From Hydrogenothermaceae bacterium (lineage in GTDB: Bacteria; Aquificota; Aquificia; Aquificales; Hydrogenothermaceae): a stretch of 64,000 nt of DNA. Positions 18,104 through 26,231 of this stretch are shown here, piece after piece. Position 1 is the stretch's first letter, and the number at the start of each line of letters is the position of its first letter. Location of the stretch: the NCBI GenBank assembly GCA_015519975.1, contig WIAL01000028.1, positions 1-64,000 of the forward strand. The letters are read 5' to 3'. The notes under the pieces are model-generated. The model did not search any database. It had not been told where the DNA came from and saw only the letters and a list, made by a program, of their open reading frames with translations. The position numbers and the translations under genes were made by a program.

Positions 18104-18463
18104 ATGAAGAAAAAAGTTACAGCAATATCAACAGCAGTTGGAATGGTAGCAACAACAGCACTGGCAGACAATCTTGTAAGCTATCAGCAGGGTAAAGTGT
18201 CAGACAGCCGTTATCTTCTTGCTTCTGCAGATGAAATGACCTGCGGTAAAGAGATGAAGGAAAAGGTGAAAGAGTGCAGAAAAATGATGCAAGATATGAG
18301 ATGTGGAAAAGAAATGATGGAAGAAATGAAAGAATGTAAGCAAATTATGCAAAAGTATAAAGAAATGAACTGCGGTAATATGATGAATAACAATTCTAAA
18401 GAAAATAATACAAAGAAAAAAGCTAAAGAAATGGCTTGCGGTCAATGTGGAGCGATGAAATAA
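18104..18463 (+). CDS. Secreted Cys/Met-rich RiPP precursor peptide (bufferin/oxazolin-like)
   Basis: This 119-residue protein has a signal peptide with likely cleavage after TTALA (residue 21). The mature part is rich in Met, Lys, Glu and Cys. Seven cysteines lie at 47, 58, 67, 78, 90, 112 and 115. Five are followed by Gly, and four sit in an [E/D]MxCG motif (EMTCG, DMRCG, EMNCG, EMACG). A 20-residue unit is repeated: C47/C58 and C67/C78 are spaced identically. This resembles the EGKCG repeats of Cys-modified copper-binding precursors acted on by DUF692 enzymes. An AAGGAGG site precedes the ATG, and the MNIO start codon lies inside its 3' end. Copper binding is inferred; only the sequence pattern is seen. 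Confidence 0.82.
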   Translation: MKKKVTAISTAVGMVATTALADNLVSYQQGKVSDSRYLLASADEMTCGKEMKEKVKECRKMMQDMRCGKEMMEEMKECKQIMQKYKEMNCGNMMNNNSKENNTKKKAKEMACGQCGAMK

Positions 18464-19281
18464 TTAAGGGAGCCGGTCTTGGACTTAGAACTTCATTTAT
18501 AGAAGAAGTTTATGATTACCAACTAAAGCCAAACTGGTTTGAAGTTGCTCCTGAAAACTGGATAAAAAAAGGCGGATACTTAAAAAAACTTTTTGAAAAA
18601 ATAAGACAGGATTTTCCTATTGTATGCCACGGGCTTTCTCTATCTATAGGAAGCCCTGACCCTTTAAATTTTTCTTTTTTGAAAGAGCTAAAAGATTTTC
18701 TGGATTACTATGAGATAAAAGTTTATTCAGAGCATTTAAGCTTTTCCTATTTTAACGGAAGCAACACTTACGATTTACTTCCCCTTCCTTTTACTGTAGA
18801 AATGGCAGATCACATCATAGAAAAGGTGAAAATTGTTCAGGACTTTCTAGGCAGGCAGATAGCCCTTGAAAATGCTTCTATCTATCTGATACTTGAAAAG
18901 GAAATGGAAGAGCACGAGTTTATAAAATACATAGTTGAGAATGCAGGCTGTAAACTTCTTCTTGATGTTAATAACGTTTATGTAAATTCTGTAAATCACG
19001 GCTTTGACCCTTATCAGTTTATAGATAAAATTAATCCTGACTGGATTGAATACTACCACATAGCAGGACACGACAGAGTTGAAGAAAACTTGATAATAGA
19101 TACCCACGGTCAAGAAGTTATAGATGATGTTTATAATTTAATGGAATACACTTTAAAAAAACTCGGCAGTAAACCTGTTTTGCTGGAAAGGGACAACAAT
19201 ATCCCACCTTATAATGAGCTTTTACAGGAGTATAAAAAAGTCAAAAACTTAGTGGAAAAGCATGAAAAACAAATCATTTGA
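18445..19281 (+). CDS. DUF692 multinuclear non-haem iron oxygenase (MNIO), RiPP-modifying
   Basis: The 278-residue TIM-barrel protein shows DUF692/MNIO signatures: GAGLGLRTSF, WFEVAPENW, CHGLSLSIGSPDPLN, YSEHLSFS, ALENASIY, LLDVNNVYVNSVNHGFDP, YYHIAGHD and DTHGQEV. The conserved His, Glu and Asp residues in these motifs bind two or three irons in relatives such as MbnB. Such enzymes oxidise precursor cysteines to oxazolone/thioamide or thiooxazole groups. I chose ATG 18445, which overlaps the precursor gene by 19 bases; a TTG at 18436 is less likely. The peptide encoded just upstream is the evident substrate. Confidence 0.92.
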   Translation: MWSDEIIKGAGLGLRTSFIEEVYDYQLKPNWFEVAPENWIKKGGYLKKLFEKIRQDFPIVCHGLSLSIGSPDPLNFSFLKELKDFLDYYEIKVYSEHLSFSYFNGSNTYDLLPLPFTVEMADHIIEKVKIVQDFLGRQIALENASIYLILEKEMEEHEFIKYIVENAGCKLLLDVNNVYVNSVNHGFDPYQFIDKINPDWIEYYHIAGHDRVEENLIIDTHGQEVIDDVYNLMEYTLKKLGSKPVLLERDNNIPPYNELLQEYKKVKNLVEKHEKQII

Positions 19282-19966
19282 TATTTTAGAAAAATTTTAT
19301 AAGTCTTTAATACTTGGGGAAAATTTTTTAAACCTTCCAGAAAACCGGCTTTCACTATATCAAACCCTTGTGTTTAACAATATTGAAGACACATGCTCAA
19401 AGGCTTTTCCAATAACAAAAAAGATTTTAAAAGAAAACTGGGGTAGTTTGATAAGAGATTTTCTGAAAAACCATAAATTTTTTTCCCCTTACTTGTGGGA
19501 AGTTCCAAAGGATTTTATTTCTTACCTTGAAAATAAAGGTTTTTTTAAAGACAAGAGATTTCTTTATGAGCTTATGGTTTATGAATGGGTAGAAATGGAA
19601 GTTTTTAATGAGGATCTGCCTGTCAATCAAAGGCAGTTAAACTGGTATGAAAAGTATAAAATATCAAACACAGCAAAACTTTTAAACTTTAAATATCCTG
19701 TTCATAAAATTTCTAAAATTGGTATTGAGCAGATAGAGAAGCATGAAGGCAGTTATTTTTTAATAATATATCAAAACCCTGAAAATTATGAGGTTGAGTA
19801 TTTAGAAATTACTTCTTTTTTATATGAAGTTTTAAGCAGTTTAGACGATACACTTTTCAAAAATACTTCAAAAATTTGCGATAAATACGGAGTAAGTTTT
19901 GAGGAAATTGCTCCCCAGCTTGAAGAGTTTTTTAAACTTTTGATAAAAAATAAAATCATAGTTTAA
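19262..19966 (+). CDS. DUF2063 protein, MNIO partner
   Basis: The 234-residue protein has a DUF2063-like N-terminal domain (about 1-95) with RLSLYQTLVFNNIEDTCSKAFP and WEVPKDFISYL, then a second mixed domain ending in a winged-helix-like segment. DUF2063 proteins pair with DUF692 enzymes and are thought to present the precursor to them, as MbnC does for MbnB. Its ATG overlaps the MNIO gene by 20 bases, which strengthens the functional link. The stop overlaps the convergent acyl-CoA synthetase gene by 11 bases. Confidence 0.85.
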   Translation: MKNKSFDILEKFYKSLILGENFLNLPENRLSLYQTLVFNNIEDTCSKAFPITKKILKENWGSLIRDFLKNHKFFSPYLWEVPKDFISYLENKGFFKDKRFLYELMVYEWVEMEVFNEDLPVNQRQLNWYEKYKISNTAKLLNFKYPVHKISKIGIEQIEKHEGSYFLIIYQNPENYEVEYLEITSFLYEVLSSLDDTLFKNTSKICDKYGVSFEEIAPQLEEFFKLLIKNKIIV

Positions 19967-22079
19967 GTATCAAATGCTCTTCTGTTTTTTTATTTAGCTT
20001 TATTCTACCGTCAACAGCATAAATGTTATCTCCACTAACAATAAGAGGGTTTATATCAAGTTCTTCAATTTGTGGATTTTCGTATATTAAAGATGAAACC
20101 CTAATTAAAACCTCAGCAAGCTTATCTATATTGGCTGGAGGAATATTTCTAAAGCCCTTTTTAAGCAATTTATAAACCTTCGTTTCTTTTATCATTTCAT
20201 AAGCAAAATTTTTACTTAGTGGTGGAAAATCAAAAGAAACATCTTTTACAAACTCTGTGTAAACTCCGCCAAATCCAAACATTAAATACTGCTTGAAAAG
20301 TTTATCCCTCGCACTTCCGATTATAAGTTCAAATCCTTTTTCTACCTGCTCTTCTACTATTACACCTTCAATTCTTGCCTCTTTTTTGTAGTTTTTCGCA
20401 TTTTCAATAATTTCTTCAAATGCTTTTTTCAACTGCTGTTTGTTTTCTATATTTAAGATAACGCCTCCTGCCTCTGTTTTATGAAGTATGTCAGGAGAAC
20501 TTATTTTGGCAACTACCGGAAAGTTTATTTTAAGGTCATTAATTTCTCCTATAGTTTTTAATAAAATTGTTTTATTTATAGGAATGCCGTAAGACTGAAG
20601 TATTTTTTTTGTTTCGTACTCTGTAAGGAGAGTTTTACCATTTTTTAAATACTGTTTTATTAAACTTTTACTTTCACTGCTTTTATATATTTTGACGCTG
20701 TCTTTTTCTATTAAGCTTTTTAAATAATTATACTTCCAGGAAAGAACCATACTGTCTACAGCTTCTTCAGGGGTTTCATAAACGGCAACTTTATTTTTTT
20801 CTAAAAACTGCCTTGCTTTTTCTACCTTTTGACCTCCTATTATTGAAAAATAAAAAGGTTTATCACTTTTTTTCTCATTTAAAAGATTTACTATTTCAAC
20901 AGCTGTTTCATAAGGTTTTGTCATAAACTGGGGCGTCATTATCCCAATAATACCGTCATTATCATCAGCTTCTAAAAGTATATCAAGGGCTTTTCTATAT
21001 CTTTCTGGCGGTGCATCTCCTATAATATCAACAGGGTTATTTTTACTCCAAACAGGAGGAAGGACTTTATTTAATTTTTCCATGGTTTCACTGCTCAGCT
21101 GTGCAGGGCCTAAATTCCACATATCAAGCCTATCAGTTGCAAGGACGCCAGGTCCCCCTGCATTTGTAAGAATTACAAATCTGTTTCCTTTAGGAAGAGG
21201 CTGCTTTGAAAATCCTTCTGTCAAATCAAATAAAGCCTCAACAGACAAAGCTCTGACACACCCAGTTCTTTTAAATAAAGCTGAATAAAGAAAATCCTTT
21301 CCTGCAATTGCTCCTGTGTGGGATACGGCTGCCTTTATACCGTGTTCTGATCTTCCAGCTTTTGCAATTATAATAGGAATTTTAGGAGTTACATTTAAAG
21401 CATTTTTGGCAAAACTTTCCACATTTTTCAAACTTTCCATATATATAAGAATTCTTTTTACATTTTCCTTTTTAGATAAATAACCTATAAGCTCCCCAAA
21501 CTCAATATCTGCCATATTTCCAATGCTAACGCAGTAGCTAAAACCGATATTTTCATTTATAGCCCAATCTAAAATTGAAGCAAATAATGCTCCGCTTTGA
21601 GATATAAAAGCAGTATCTCCTTTAATAGGCATTGAAGAGCCAAAGTTTGCATTTAGATTAATTTCAGTATTTATAAAACCAAAACAGTTAGGTCCTAAAA
21701 ATCTAATTCCATATTTTTTTGCTATATTTACTATTTCATCTTCAAGCCTTCTTCCTTCTTCTCCAGTTTCTCTTCCGCCTGCAGATATCACAACTGCTGA
21801 CTTTACTCCTTTTTTACCAAGCTCTTCCATAACTTCAGGAACTATTTTTAAAGGAACTGCAATGATAGCAAGATCTATATCTTCATTTATTTCATCTATA
21901 GACTTATAAACTTTTAAACCTTCAATTTCATCGTATTTAGGGTTTACTAAAAATAATTTTCCTTTATAACCGCCGTCTAGAATGTTTTTTAAAAGGGCAT
22001 ATCCAACCTTTTCTTTTTTTGCTGTTGCTCCAATTAAAGCTATGGATCTTGGATGAAATAAATAATCAAATGCTTGCAT
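19956..22079 (-). CDS. ADP-forming acyl-CoA (acetyl-CoA) synthetase, fused alpha-beta
   Basis: The 707-residue protein fuses an N-terminal CoA-binding Rossmann domain (FHPRSIALIGATAKKEKVGY), succinyl-CoA-ligase-like domains with the phosphohistidine motif AAVSHTGAIAG near residue 250, and a C-terminal ATP-grasp domain (ILHKTEAGGVILN, ELDINPLIV). It would interconvert acetyl- or acyl-CoA, ADP and phosphate with the acid, CoA and ATP. This type is typical of archaea and some thermophilic bacteria. Protein acetyltransferases with a similar N-part exist, but no GNAT domain is present here. Confidence 0.88.
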   Translation of the reverse strand: MQAFDYLFHPRSIALIGATAKKEKVGYALLKNILDGGYKGKLFLVNPKYDEIEGLKVYKSIDEINEDIDLAIIAVPLKIVPEVMEELGKKGVKSAVVISAGGRETGEEGRRLEDEIVNIAKKYGIRFLGPNCFGFINTEINLNANFGSSMPIKGDTAFISQSGALFASILDWAINENIGFSYCVSIGNMADIEFGELIGYLSKKENVKRILIYMESLKNVESFAKNALNVTPKIPIIIAKAGRSEHGIKAAVSHTGAIAGKDFLYSALFKRTGCVRALSVEALFDLTEGFSKQPLPKGNRFVILTNAGGPGVLATDRLDMWNLGPAQLSSETMEKLNKVLPPVWSKNNPVDIIGDAPPERYRKALDILLEADDNDGIIGIMTPQFMTKPYETAVEIVNLLNEKKSDKPFYFSIIGGQKVEKARQFLEKNKVAVYETPEEAVDSMVLSWKYNYLKSLIEKDSVKIYKSSESKSLIKQYLKNGKTLLTEYETKKILQSYGIPINKTILLKTIGEINDLKINFPVVAKISSPDILHKTEAGGVILNIENKQQLKKAFEEIIENAKNYKKEARIEGVIVEEQVEKGFELIIGSARDKLFKQYLMFGFGGVYTEFVKDVSFDFPPLSKNFAYEMIKETKVYKLLKKGFRNIPPANIDKLAEVLIRVSSLIYENPQIEELDINPLIVSGDNIYAVDGRIKLNKKTEEHLILKL

Positions 22080-22146
22080 ACTTTCCTCTTTTGGTTTTAA
22101 ATCATATAAGATTAAACTTAATAAACTTAATGGAGGAAGTCAATAA

Positions 22147-23337
22147 ATGGTAGATAAAGATTTTACACCTGAGGAAAGAAAAGCCACACTTGGTCTTGCA
22201 GGTGTTTTTTCACTTAGAATGCTTGGATTATTTTTAGTACTGCCTGTTTTATCTATTTACGCTTCAAAATTTCCAGGAGCCACTTCTTTTTTAGTTGGTC
22301 TTGCCATTGGTGCATACGGATTAACTCAGGCATTTTTCCAGATACCTTACGGCCTATGGAGTGATAAATACGGAAGGATTCCAATTTTAATATTTTCAAC
22401 GATAATATTTTTCCTGGGAAGTGGTCTTGCTGCTTATGCTTCTTACGAGCAAAACATTTATCTTTTAATTGTTGGTAGATTTTTACAGGGTATGGGAGCT
22501 GTTTCATCGGTTGTTATTGCTCTGATTGCCGACCTTACAAGAGAAGAAGTTAGAACAAGAGCAATGGCAACCATTGGTGCTTCTATTGGAATGGCTTTTG
22601 CTTTTGGTATGGTTTTAGGGCCGTTAATTGCTGCCCATTTTGGACTTGGAGGAGTTTTTGCATTTACTGCAATACTTGCCTTAATCTCCTTACCTTACAT
22701 CATCTGGGGAATTCCAAGACCTAAAGTAATAGTCCATCACGATGATGCCGAGTTTACAGGCTCCTATCTTGGAACTGTTCTAAGGGACAGCAACCTTTTA
22801 AAAATGGATTTTGGAATGTTTACACTCCACATGGGATTAACTGCAGTATTTACAGTATCTCCTTTAATACTTGAAAAATTTATTTCTCCTTCAGATATAT
22901 GGAAGGTTTACCTTGTTATGTTTTTAGTAGGTCTTACAATAATGGTCCCTTCTACTATAATTGCTGAGAAAAAAGGCCTTATAAAAGAGGTAAAAATTGC
23001 TGCAATTATTATCCTTCTAATATCTTTTGGGTTATTTGCAAAATTTGAAAACTCATTCGTACCGGCTGTAATAGCTATAATAGTTTACTTTAGTGGATTT
23101 ATGATGCTTGAACCTATAATGCCATCTTTAATGAGTAAATACGCTCCAAAACATTTAAAAGGAACAGCTTCCGGAGTATTTAATACATCACAGTTCTTAG
23201 GAGCATTTGTTGGTGGTATTTCAGCAGGTTATTTACTTAAATACGGCGAATACGCCGTATTTCTTTTTGTAGGGATAATCACTTTTATATGGCTTTTAAC
23301 TGTTTTAAGTATGAAAATGCCAGAGAAAAAGTCTTGA
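22147..23337 (+). CDS. MFS transporter (DHA-type efflux)
   Basis: This 396-residue protein has about twelve hydrophobic helices. The MFS loop motif appears as GLWSDKYGRIPIL near residue 76, and a motif-C-like glycine-rich stretch as GMAFAFGMVLGPLIAAHFG. The pattern suits the drug:H+ antiporter family, but the substrate cannot be read. A GGAGG site precedes the ATG. It is divergent from the acyl-CoA synthetase gene with about 67 bases between starts. Confidence 0.88.
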   Translation: MVDKDFTPEERKATLGLAGVFSLRMLGLFLVLPVLSIYASKFPGATSFLVGLAIGAYGLTQAFFQIPYGLWSDKYGRIPILIFSTIIFFLGSGLAAYASYEQNIYLLIVGRFLQGMGAVSSVVIALIADLTREEVRTRAMATIGASIGMAFAFGMVLGPLIAAHFGLGGVFAFTAILALISLPYIIWGIPRPKVIVHHDDAEFTGSYLGTVLRDSNLLKMDFGMFTLHMGLTAVFTVSPLILEKFISPSDIWKVYLVMFLVGLTIMVPSTIIAEKKGLIKEVKIAAIIILLISFGLFAKFENSFVPAVIAIIVYFSGFMMLEPIMPSLMSKYAPKHLKGTASGVFNTSQFLGAFVGGISAGYLLKYGEYAVFLFVGIITFIWLLTVLSMKMPEKKS

Positions 23338-23370
23338 CACAATAGTCTTCAAGTACTAGTTTTAGGTATT

Positions 23371-23541
23371 ATGGAGGATTTAAGAGCTTATGAAATCATG
23401 CCTGTTGAACCTATCTCCGATACCGAAAGGAGACAGAGGGCATGGATTTTAAAAAGGAAGCTTAAAAAGAAACTTTTAAAGAAACTGCAGGAAAAGCCTA
23501 AAAGTAAAATTAAAAAGCACAAGATAGATATTTACATATAA
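23371..23541 (+). CDS. Small basic protein, 56 residues, unknown function
   Basis: A 57-codon frame between the MFS gene and the diguanylate cyclase encodes a protein with an acidic/proline-containing start (MEDLRAYEIMPVEPISDTER) and a very basic helical remainder (RKLKKKLLKKLQEK and KIKKHKID). An AGG precedes the ATG by about seven bases. A TTGACA box overlaps the MFS stop codon at 23334-23339, 32 bases upstream of the ATG, but its matching -10 (TAGTTT) is poor. The fully open frame across the whole gap and the consistent composition support a real gene. A nucleic-acid-binding role is possible from charge only. Confidence 0.6.
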   Translation: MEDLRAYEIMPVEPISDTERRQRAWILKRKLKKKLLKKLQEKPKSKIKKHKIDIYI

Positions 23542-23565
23542 CTAACTAGATTAGAGCTTTTATAA

Positions 23566-24600
23566 ATGAAACAGTTTTTAGAAAATTTTTATGTTGAAGA
23601 AAAGTTTGTAAAAAAACTTATTTATTTTTTTGGTATAACAGGATCAGTAGTTATAGGATTATTTTCAGTAATAAATTATTTTCTGTTAGGAAATTATATA
23701 TTAGCTTATTTTGAATTTATATCTTCCCTTTTCCTTGTAATTGCAGTTTTTTACTTAAGAACAACACAGGATATTAGAATTTCTTCTTATATGCTCATTA
23801 CTATATTTGCATCTTTACTTATTGTTTTAATATTTTTAGGTGGTATAAATAAAACAGGAATTATATGGCTTGCTTTGTTTCCATTTCAGGTGTTTTTGTT
23901 TAGACCTTTAAAAGAAGCATCAATTATAGTTGGTGTTTTTGGTATGCTGCTTGTTTTTATTCTAACTTTCCAACTAGTAGGTATAATTTCTACAGCTTAT
24001 AAGTCTTCAACACTTTCTATGCATATTCTGTTTTACTTTATTACTTCAATTTTTGCCTTTTTCTACAAAAAAATATTAACAAATACCCACTTAAGTATGC
24101 TTTCTTTAATAGCAAGAGATCCTTTGACAGGTCTTTTTAATAGAAATTTTATATTCGATATTCTTAAAACAGAATCAAGTAGATTAAAACGAAAAAGTAT
24201 TAATAACATTTGTATAATTTTTATAGATCTAGATAGATTTAAAAAAATAAATGATACTTTAGGACATGAAATGGGAGATTATGTATTAAAAAAAGTAGCA
24301 GGATTTTTCTTAAAAAATACCCGTAAGGAAGATTATGTTGCAAGAATTGGAGGAGATGAGTTTTTATTTTTATCAGTAAACTGTTCTAAAAAAGACTTAA
24401 ATAAAAAATTTGAAAAACTAATTGAAGATTTCGAAAAGGAGTTTAATCAATATAACCTTTCTTTTAGCTACGGATTAGTTGTCATTCCGACCGACGAAGA
24501 AAGCGCAGTAAAAGCTTTAAATTTAGCTGACAAAAAAATGTACAGTATGAAGAAGAAGAAAAAAGGGGAAGAACCCCTTTCTCAGCTTAGTACAGTCTAA
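23566..24600 (+). CDS. Membrane diguanylate cyclase (GGDEF)
   Basis: The 344-residue protein has six hydrophobic helices in the first about 165 residues and a C-terminal GGDEF domain: RDPLTGLFNRNF, DLDRFKKINDTLGHEMGD and ARIGGDEFLFL. An inhibitory-site RxxD (RKED) sits just upstream of the GGDEF loop, so product feedback inhibition is likely. No EAL domain is present. The substrate is GTP and the product c-di-GMP. The last 14 bases overlap metK on the other strand, and its 3' codons contain the metK terminator hairpin. Confidence 0.9.
   Translation: MKQFLENFYVEEKFVKKLIYFFGITGSVVIGLFSVINYFLLGNYILAYFEFISSLFLVIAVFYLRTTQDIRISSYMLITIFASLLIVLIFLGGINKTGIIWLALFPFQVFLFRPLKEASIIVGVFGMLLVFILTFQLVGIISTAYKSSTLSMHILFYFITSIFAFFYKKILTNTHLSMLSLIARDPLTGLFNRNFIFDILKTESSRLKRKSINNICIIFIDLDRFKKINDTLGHEMGDYVLKKVAGFFLKNTRKEDYVARIGGDEFLFLSVNCSKKDLNKKFEKLIEDFEKEFNQYNLSFSYGLVVIPTDEESAVKALNLADKKMYSMKKKKKGEEPLSQLSTV
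24555..24580 (-). terminator. Rho-independent terminator of metK, inside the cyclase coding end
   Basis: On the minus strand a 7-bp perfect stem (AAAGGGG / CCCCTTT, 24562-24580) with a 5-base loop is followed at once by a U-rich tail (TTT then CTTCTT). It begins 7 bases after the metK stop. The same bases encode the last codons of the convergent cyclase gene. Without a long U tract on the plus strand, it should stop mainly metK transcription. Confidence 0.75.
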
Positions 24601-25789
24601 AATGTCTTTGAAGGAATTTTTTCCATGTTTCAGGAAGTTTGTCTATTTCTTCCTGAGCTATTTTTCTAACAACTTCTTCTATACCTTTTATATCTTTAGA
24701 GGTTCTTAATTTAACATCACAAACCTGAGGTTCAGTGATAGGCTTTCCTATTTGGCTAACAAGGTAAACATAAGCTTCTTCAACTTCCTCAACCTCTGAA
24801 ACTATTCTTTCAGCCATATCCATTGCAGCGGTGTTGTAAATTTTTCCTATATGAGATACAGGGTTTTTACCTGCCGCAGCTTCTAAACTCATAGGTCTGT
24901 AAGGAGTAATAAGTCCGTTAACCCTGTTTCCTCTACCAATTTCACCATCATCACCAGCTTCAGCAGAAGTTCCTGTTACTGTTATATAAACGGAGCCTTT
25001 TTCTTCTTCATCTGCTGTGTTTAAGAAAATCTTAACTTCTTTTGTTGTTAATTTTTGGGCAATTGAGTAAGCATAGTTCTCAATTATTTCTTTTTTCTCT
25101 TTGTAATCATTAATATCTTTTACATATTTATCAACAAAAGCCATTGCAATTGTTACTCTAATTTGGTCGTAATTTCTAACGCCCATAATTTTTATATCTT
25201 CACCAACATAAGGATGATCCTTCTTAAACTCCTTACTGTTTAAAGCCCTTTCAAGTTCGTAAACTATAGTTTCTGTGTCATCAAACGGAGCAAATCCAGT
25301 TCCAAATGAAGTGTCATTTGCTAAAGGAATTTCTCCTTTTTTCTGAAATCTTTCAAAAAGTTCTACAAGATCTTTTGATCCTGGTTTTAATTTTGGAACT
25401 ATTATTATATGATTTGTTATATCAAGATTTGGAATATTTTCCTTAAGCCATTTGTGAGCTGTCTCTATGGCAAGCTCTTCAACTGGAAGTCTTTTTCCAT
25501 CATACTCATTTATAGCTCTTCCAGTTAGATAAACCTCAATTGGAGAAACCATAAAACCGCCGCCAAATCTAGGCTCGGCGATCCCTCCAATTAAAAGCGC
25601 TTTATCAACATTATGGTGCATTATAGCCCCGCATTCTTTCAAATAAAGCTCTGATAAAGCAATTGAGAGCTCCTCTCCAAGAGCATCACAGATAGTATCA
25701 GGGTGACCTGTACCTTTTCTTTCAACTATTTCAACAGGTTGGTTTTCAACTTTTGTAAATTCTAAAAGACCAATAGAAATATTTGCCAA
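24587..25789 (-). CDS. metK: Archaeal-type S-adenosylmethionine synthetase
   Basis: The 400-residue protein belongs to the archaeal methionine adenosyltransferase family, not the common bacterial MetK. It has VERKGTGHPDTICDALGEE near residue 23, IMHHNVDKALLIGG, GGGFMVSPIEVYLTGRA, GDDGEIGRGNRVNGLITPYR and NPVSHIGKIYN. It makes SAM from methionine and ATP. This archaeal form is found in Aquificota, which supports the lineage call. A GGAGG site precedes the ATG. Confidence 0.95.
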   Translation of the reverse strand: MANISIGLLEFTKVENQPVEIVERKGTGHPDTICDALGEELSIALSELYLKECGAIMHHNVDKALLIGGIAEPRFGGGFMVSPIEVYLTGRAINEYDGKRLPVEELAIETAHKWLKENIPNLDITNHIIIVPKLKPGSKDLVELFERFQKKGEIPLANDTSFGTGFAPFDDTETIVYELERALNSKEFKKDHPYVGEDIKIMGVRNYDQIRVTIAMAFVDKYVKDINDYKEKKEIIENYAYSIAQKLTTKEVKIFLNTADEEEKGSVYITVTGTSAEAGDDGEIGRGNRVNGLITPYRPMSLEAAAGKNPVSHIGKIYNTAAMDMAERIVSEVEEVEEAYVYLVSQIGKPITEPQVCDVKLRTSKDIKGIEEVVRKIAQEEIDKLPETWKKFLQRHFRLY

Positions 25790-25852
25790 TTTTTTACCTC
25801 CAACGAAATTATGAAAATTTTGAAGTAATTAGGATAATATATTTTATAAAAC

Positions 25853-25881
25853 TTTACAATAAGCTTAGATTAGTATAAAAT
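25853..25881 (+). promoter_or_regulatory. Possible promoter for rpsT (distal)
   Basis: TTTACA at 25853-25858 and TAAAAT at 25876-25881 are separated by 17 bases, giving a leader of about 55 bases before rpsT. It lies in the divergent metK/rpsT gap. The same region read on the minus strand has TTGTAA and TATCCT, also 17 bases apart, as a possible metK promoter. Both are predictions in AT-rich DNA. Confidence 0.4.
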
Positions 25882-25895
25882 ATTAGCCTTGATTT

Positions 25896-25924
25896 TTGAC
25901 TTAAAATTTTATAAATTATATCTA
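25896..25924 (+). promoter_or_regulatory. Possible promoter for rpsT (proximal)
   Basis: TTGACT (25896-25901) and TATCTA (25919-25924) are spaced 17 bases apart, a close match to the sigma-70 consensus. Transcription would begin about 25931, leaving only the Shine-Dalgarno AAGGAGG in the leader. Confidence 0.4.
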
Positions 25925-25943
25925 GTTTTTGAAGGAGGAATTT

Positions 25944-26216
25944 ATGGCTCATACAAGAAACGCAAGAAAAAGAGTAAGACAGGCTGAAAGAAGAAGATTA
26001 GAAAACAGATATCATATATCAAGAATGAGAACTGCTTTTAAAAGAATAAGAGAAGCATTAAAAGAAGGAGACATTCAAAAAGCAGAAAGTTTACTTCCTT
26101 TAGCTCAAAAGATAGCATATAGAGCAGCTGCTAAAGGTGCTATACACAAAAATGAAGCAGCAAGAAGAGTTTCAAGATACGCTCAAAAAATAAACGCTGC
26201 AAAAGTCCAAGGTTAA
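25944..26216 (+). CDS. rpsT: 30S ribosomal protein S20
   Basis: The 90-residue basic helical protein starts MAHTRNARKRVRQAERRR and contains RTAFKRIREAL and AYRAAAKGAIHKNEAARRVSRY, the S20 pattern. It binds 16S rRNA in the small subunit. ATG 25944 follows a strong AAGGAGG and gives the standard N-terminus. An upstream ATG at 25929 would add five residues and lie before the ribosome-binding site, so it was rejected. Confidence 0.95.
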   Translation: MAHTRNARKRVRQAERRRLENRYHISRMRTAFKRIREALKEGDIQKAESLLPLAQKIAYRAAAKGAIHKNEAARRVSRYAQKINAAKVQG

Positions 26217-26231
26217 TATAATAAATACTGT

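Noticed and set aside
18200-18445. Antisense open frames in the RiPP precursor gene
   Set aside because: They are shadows of the repeated, biased codons of the precursor. They lack ribosome sites and their Phe/His-rich text is only the complement of Lys/Met/Glu codons.
23334-23362. TTGACA plus TAGTTT as a promoter for the 56-residue protein
   Set aside because: The -10 element matches poorly. It is mentioned only as a possibility and not listed as a feature.
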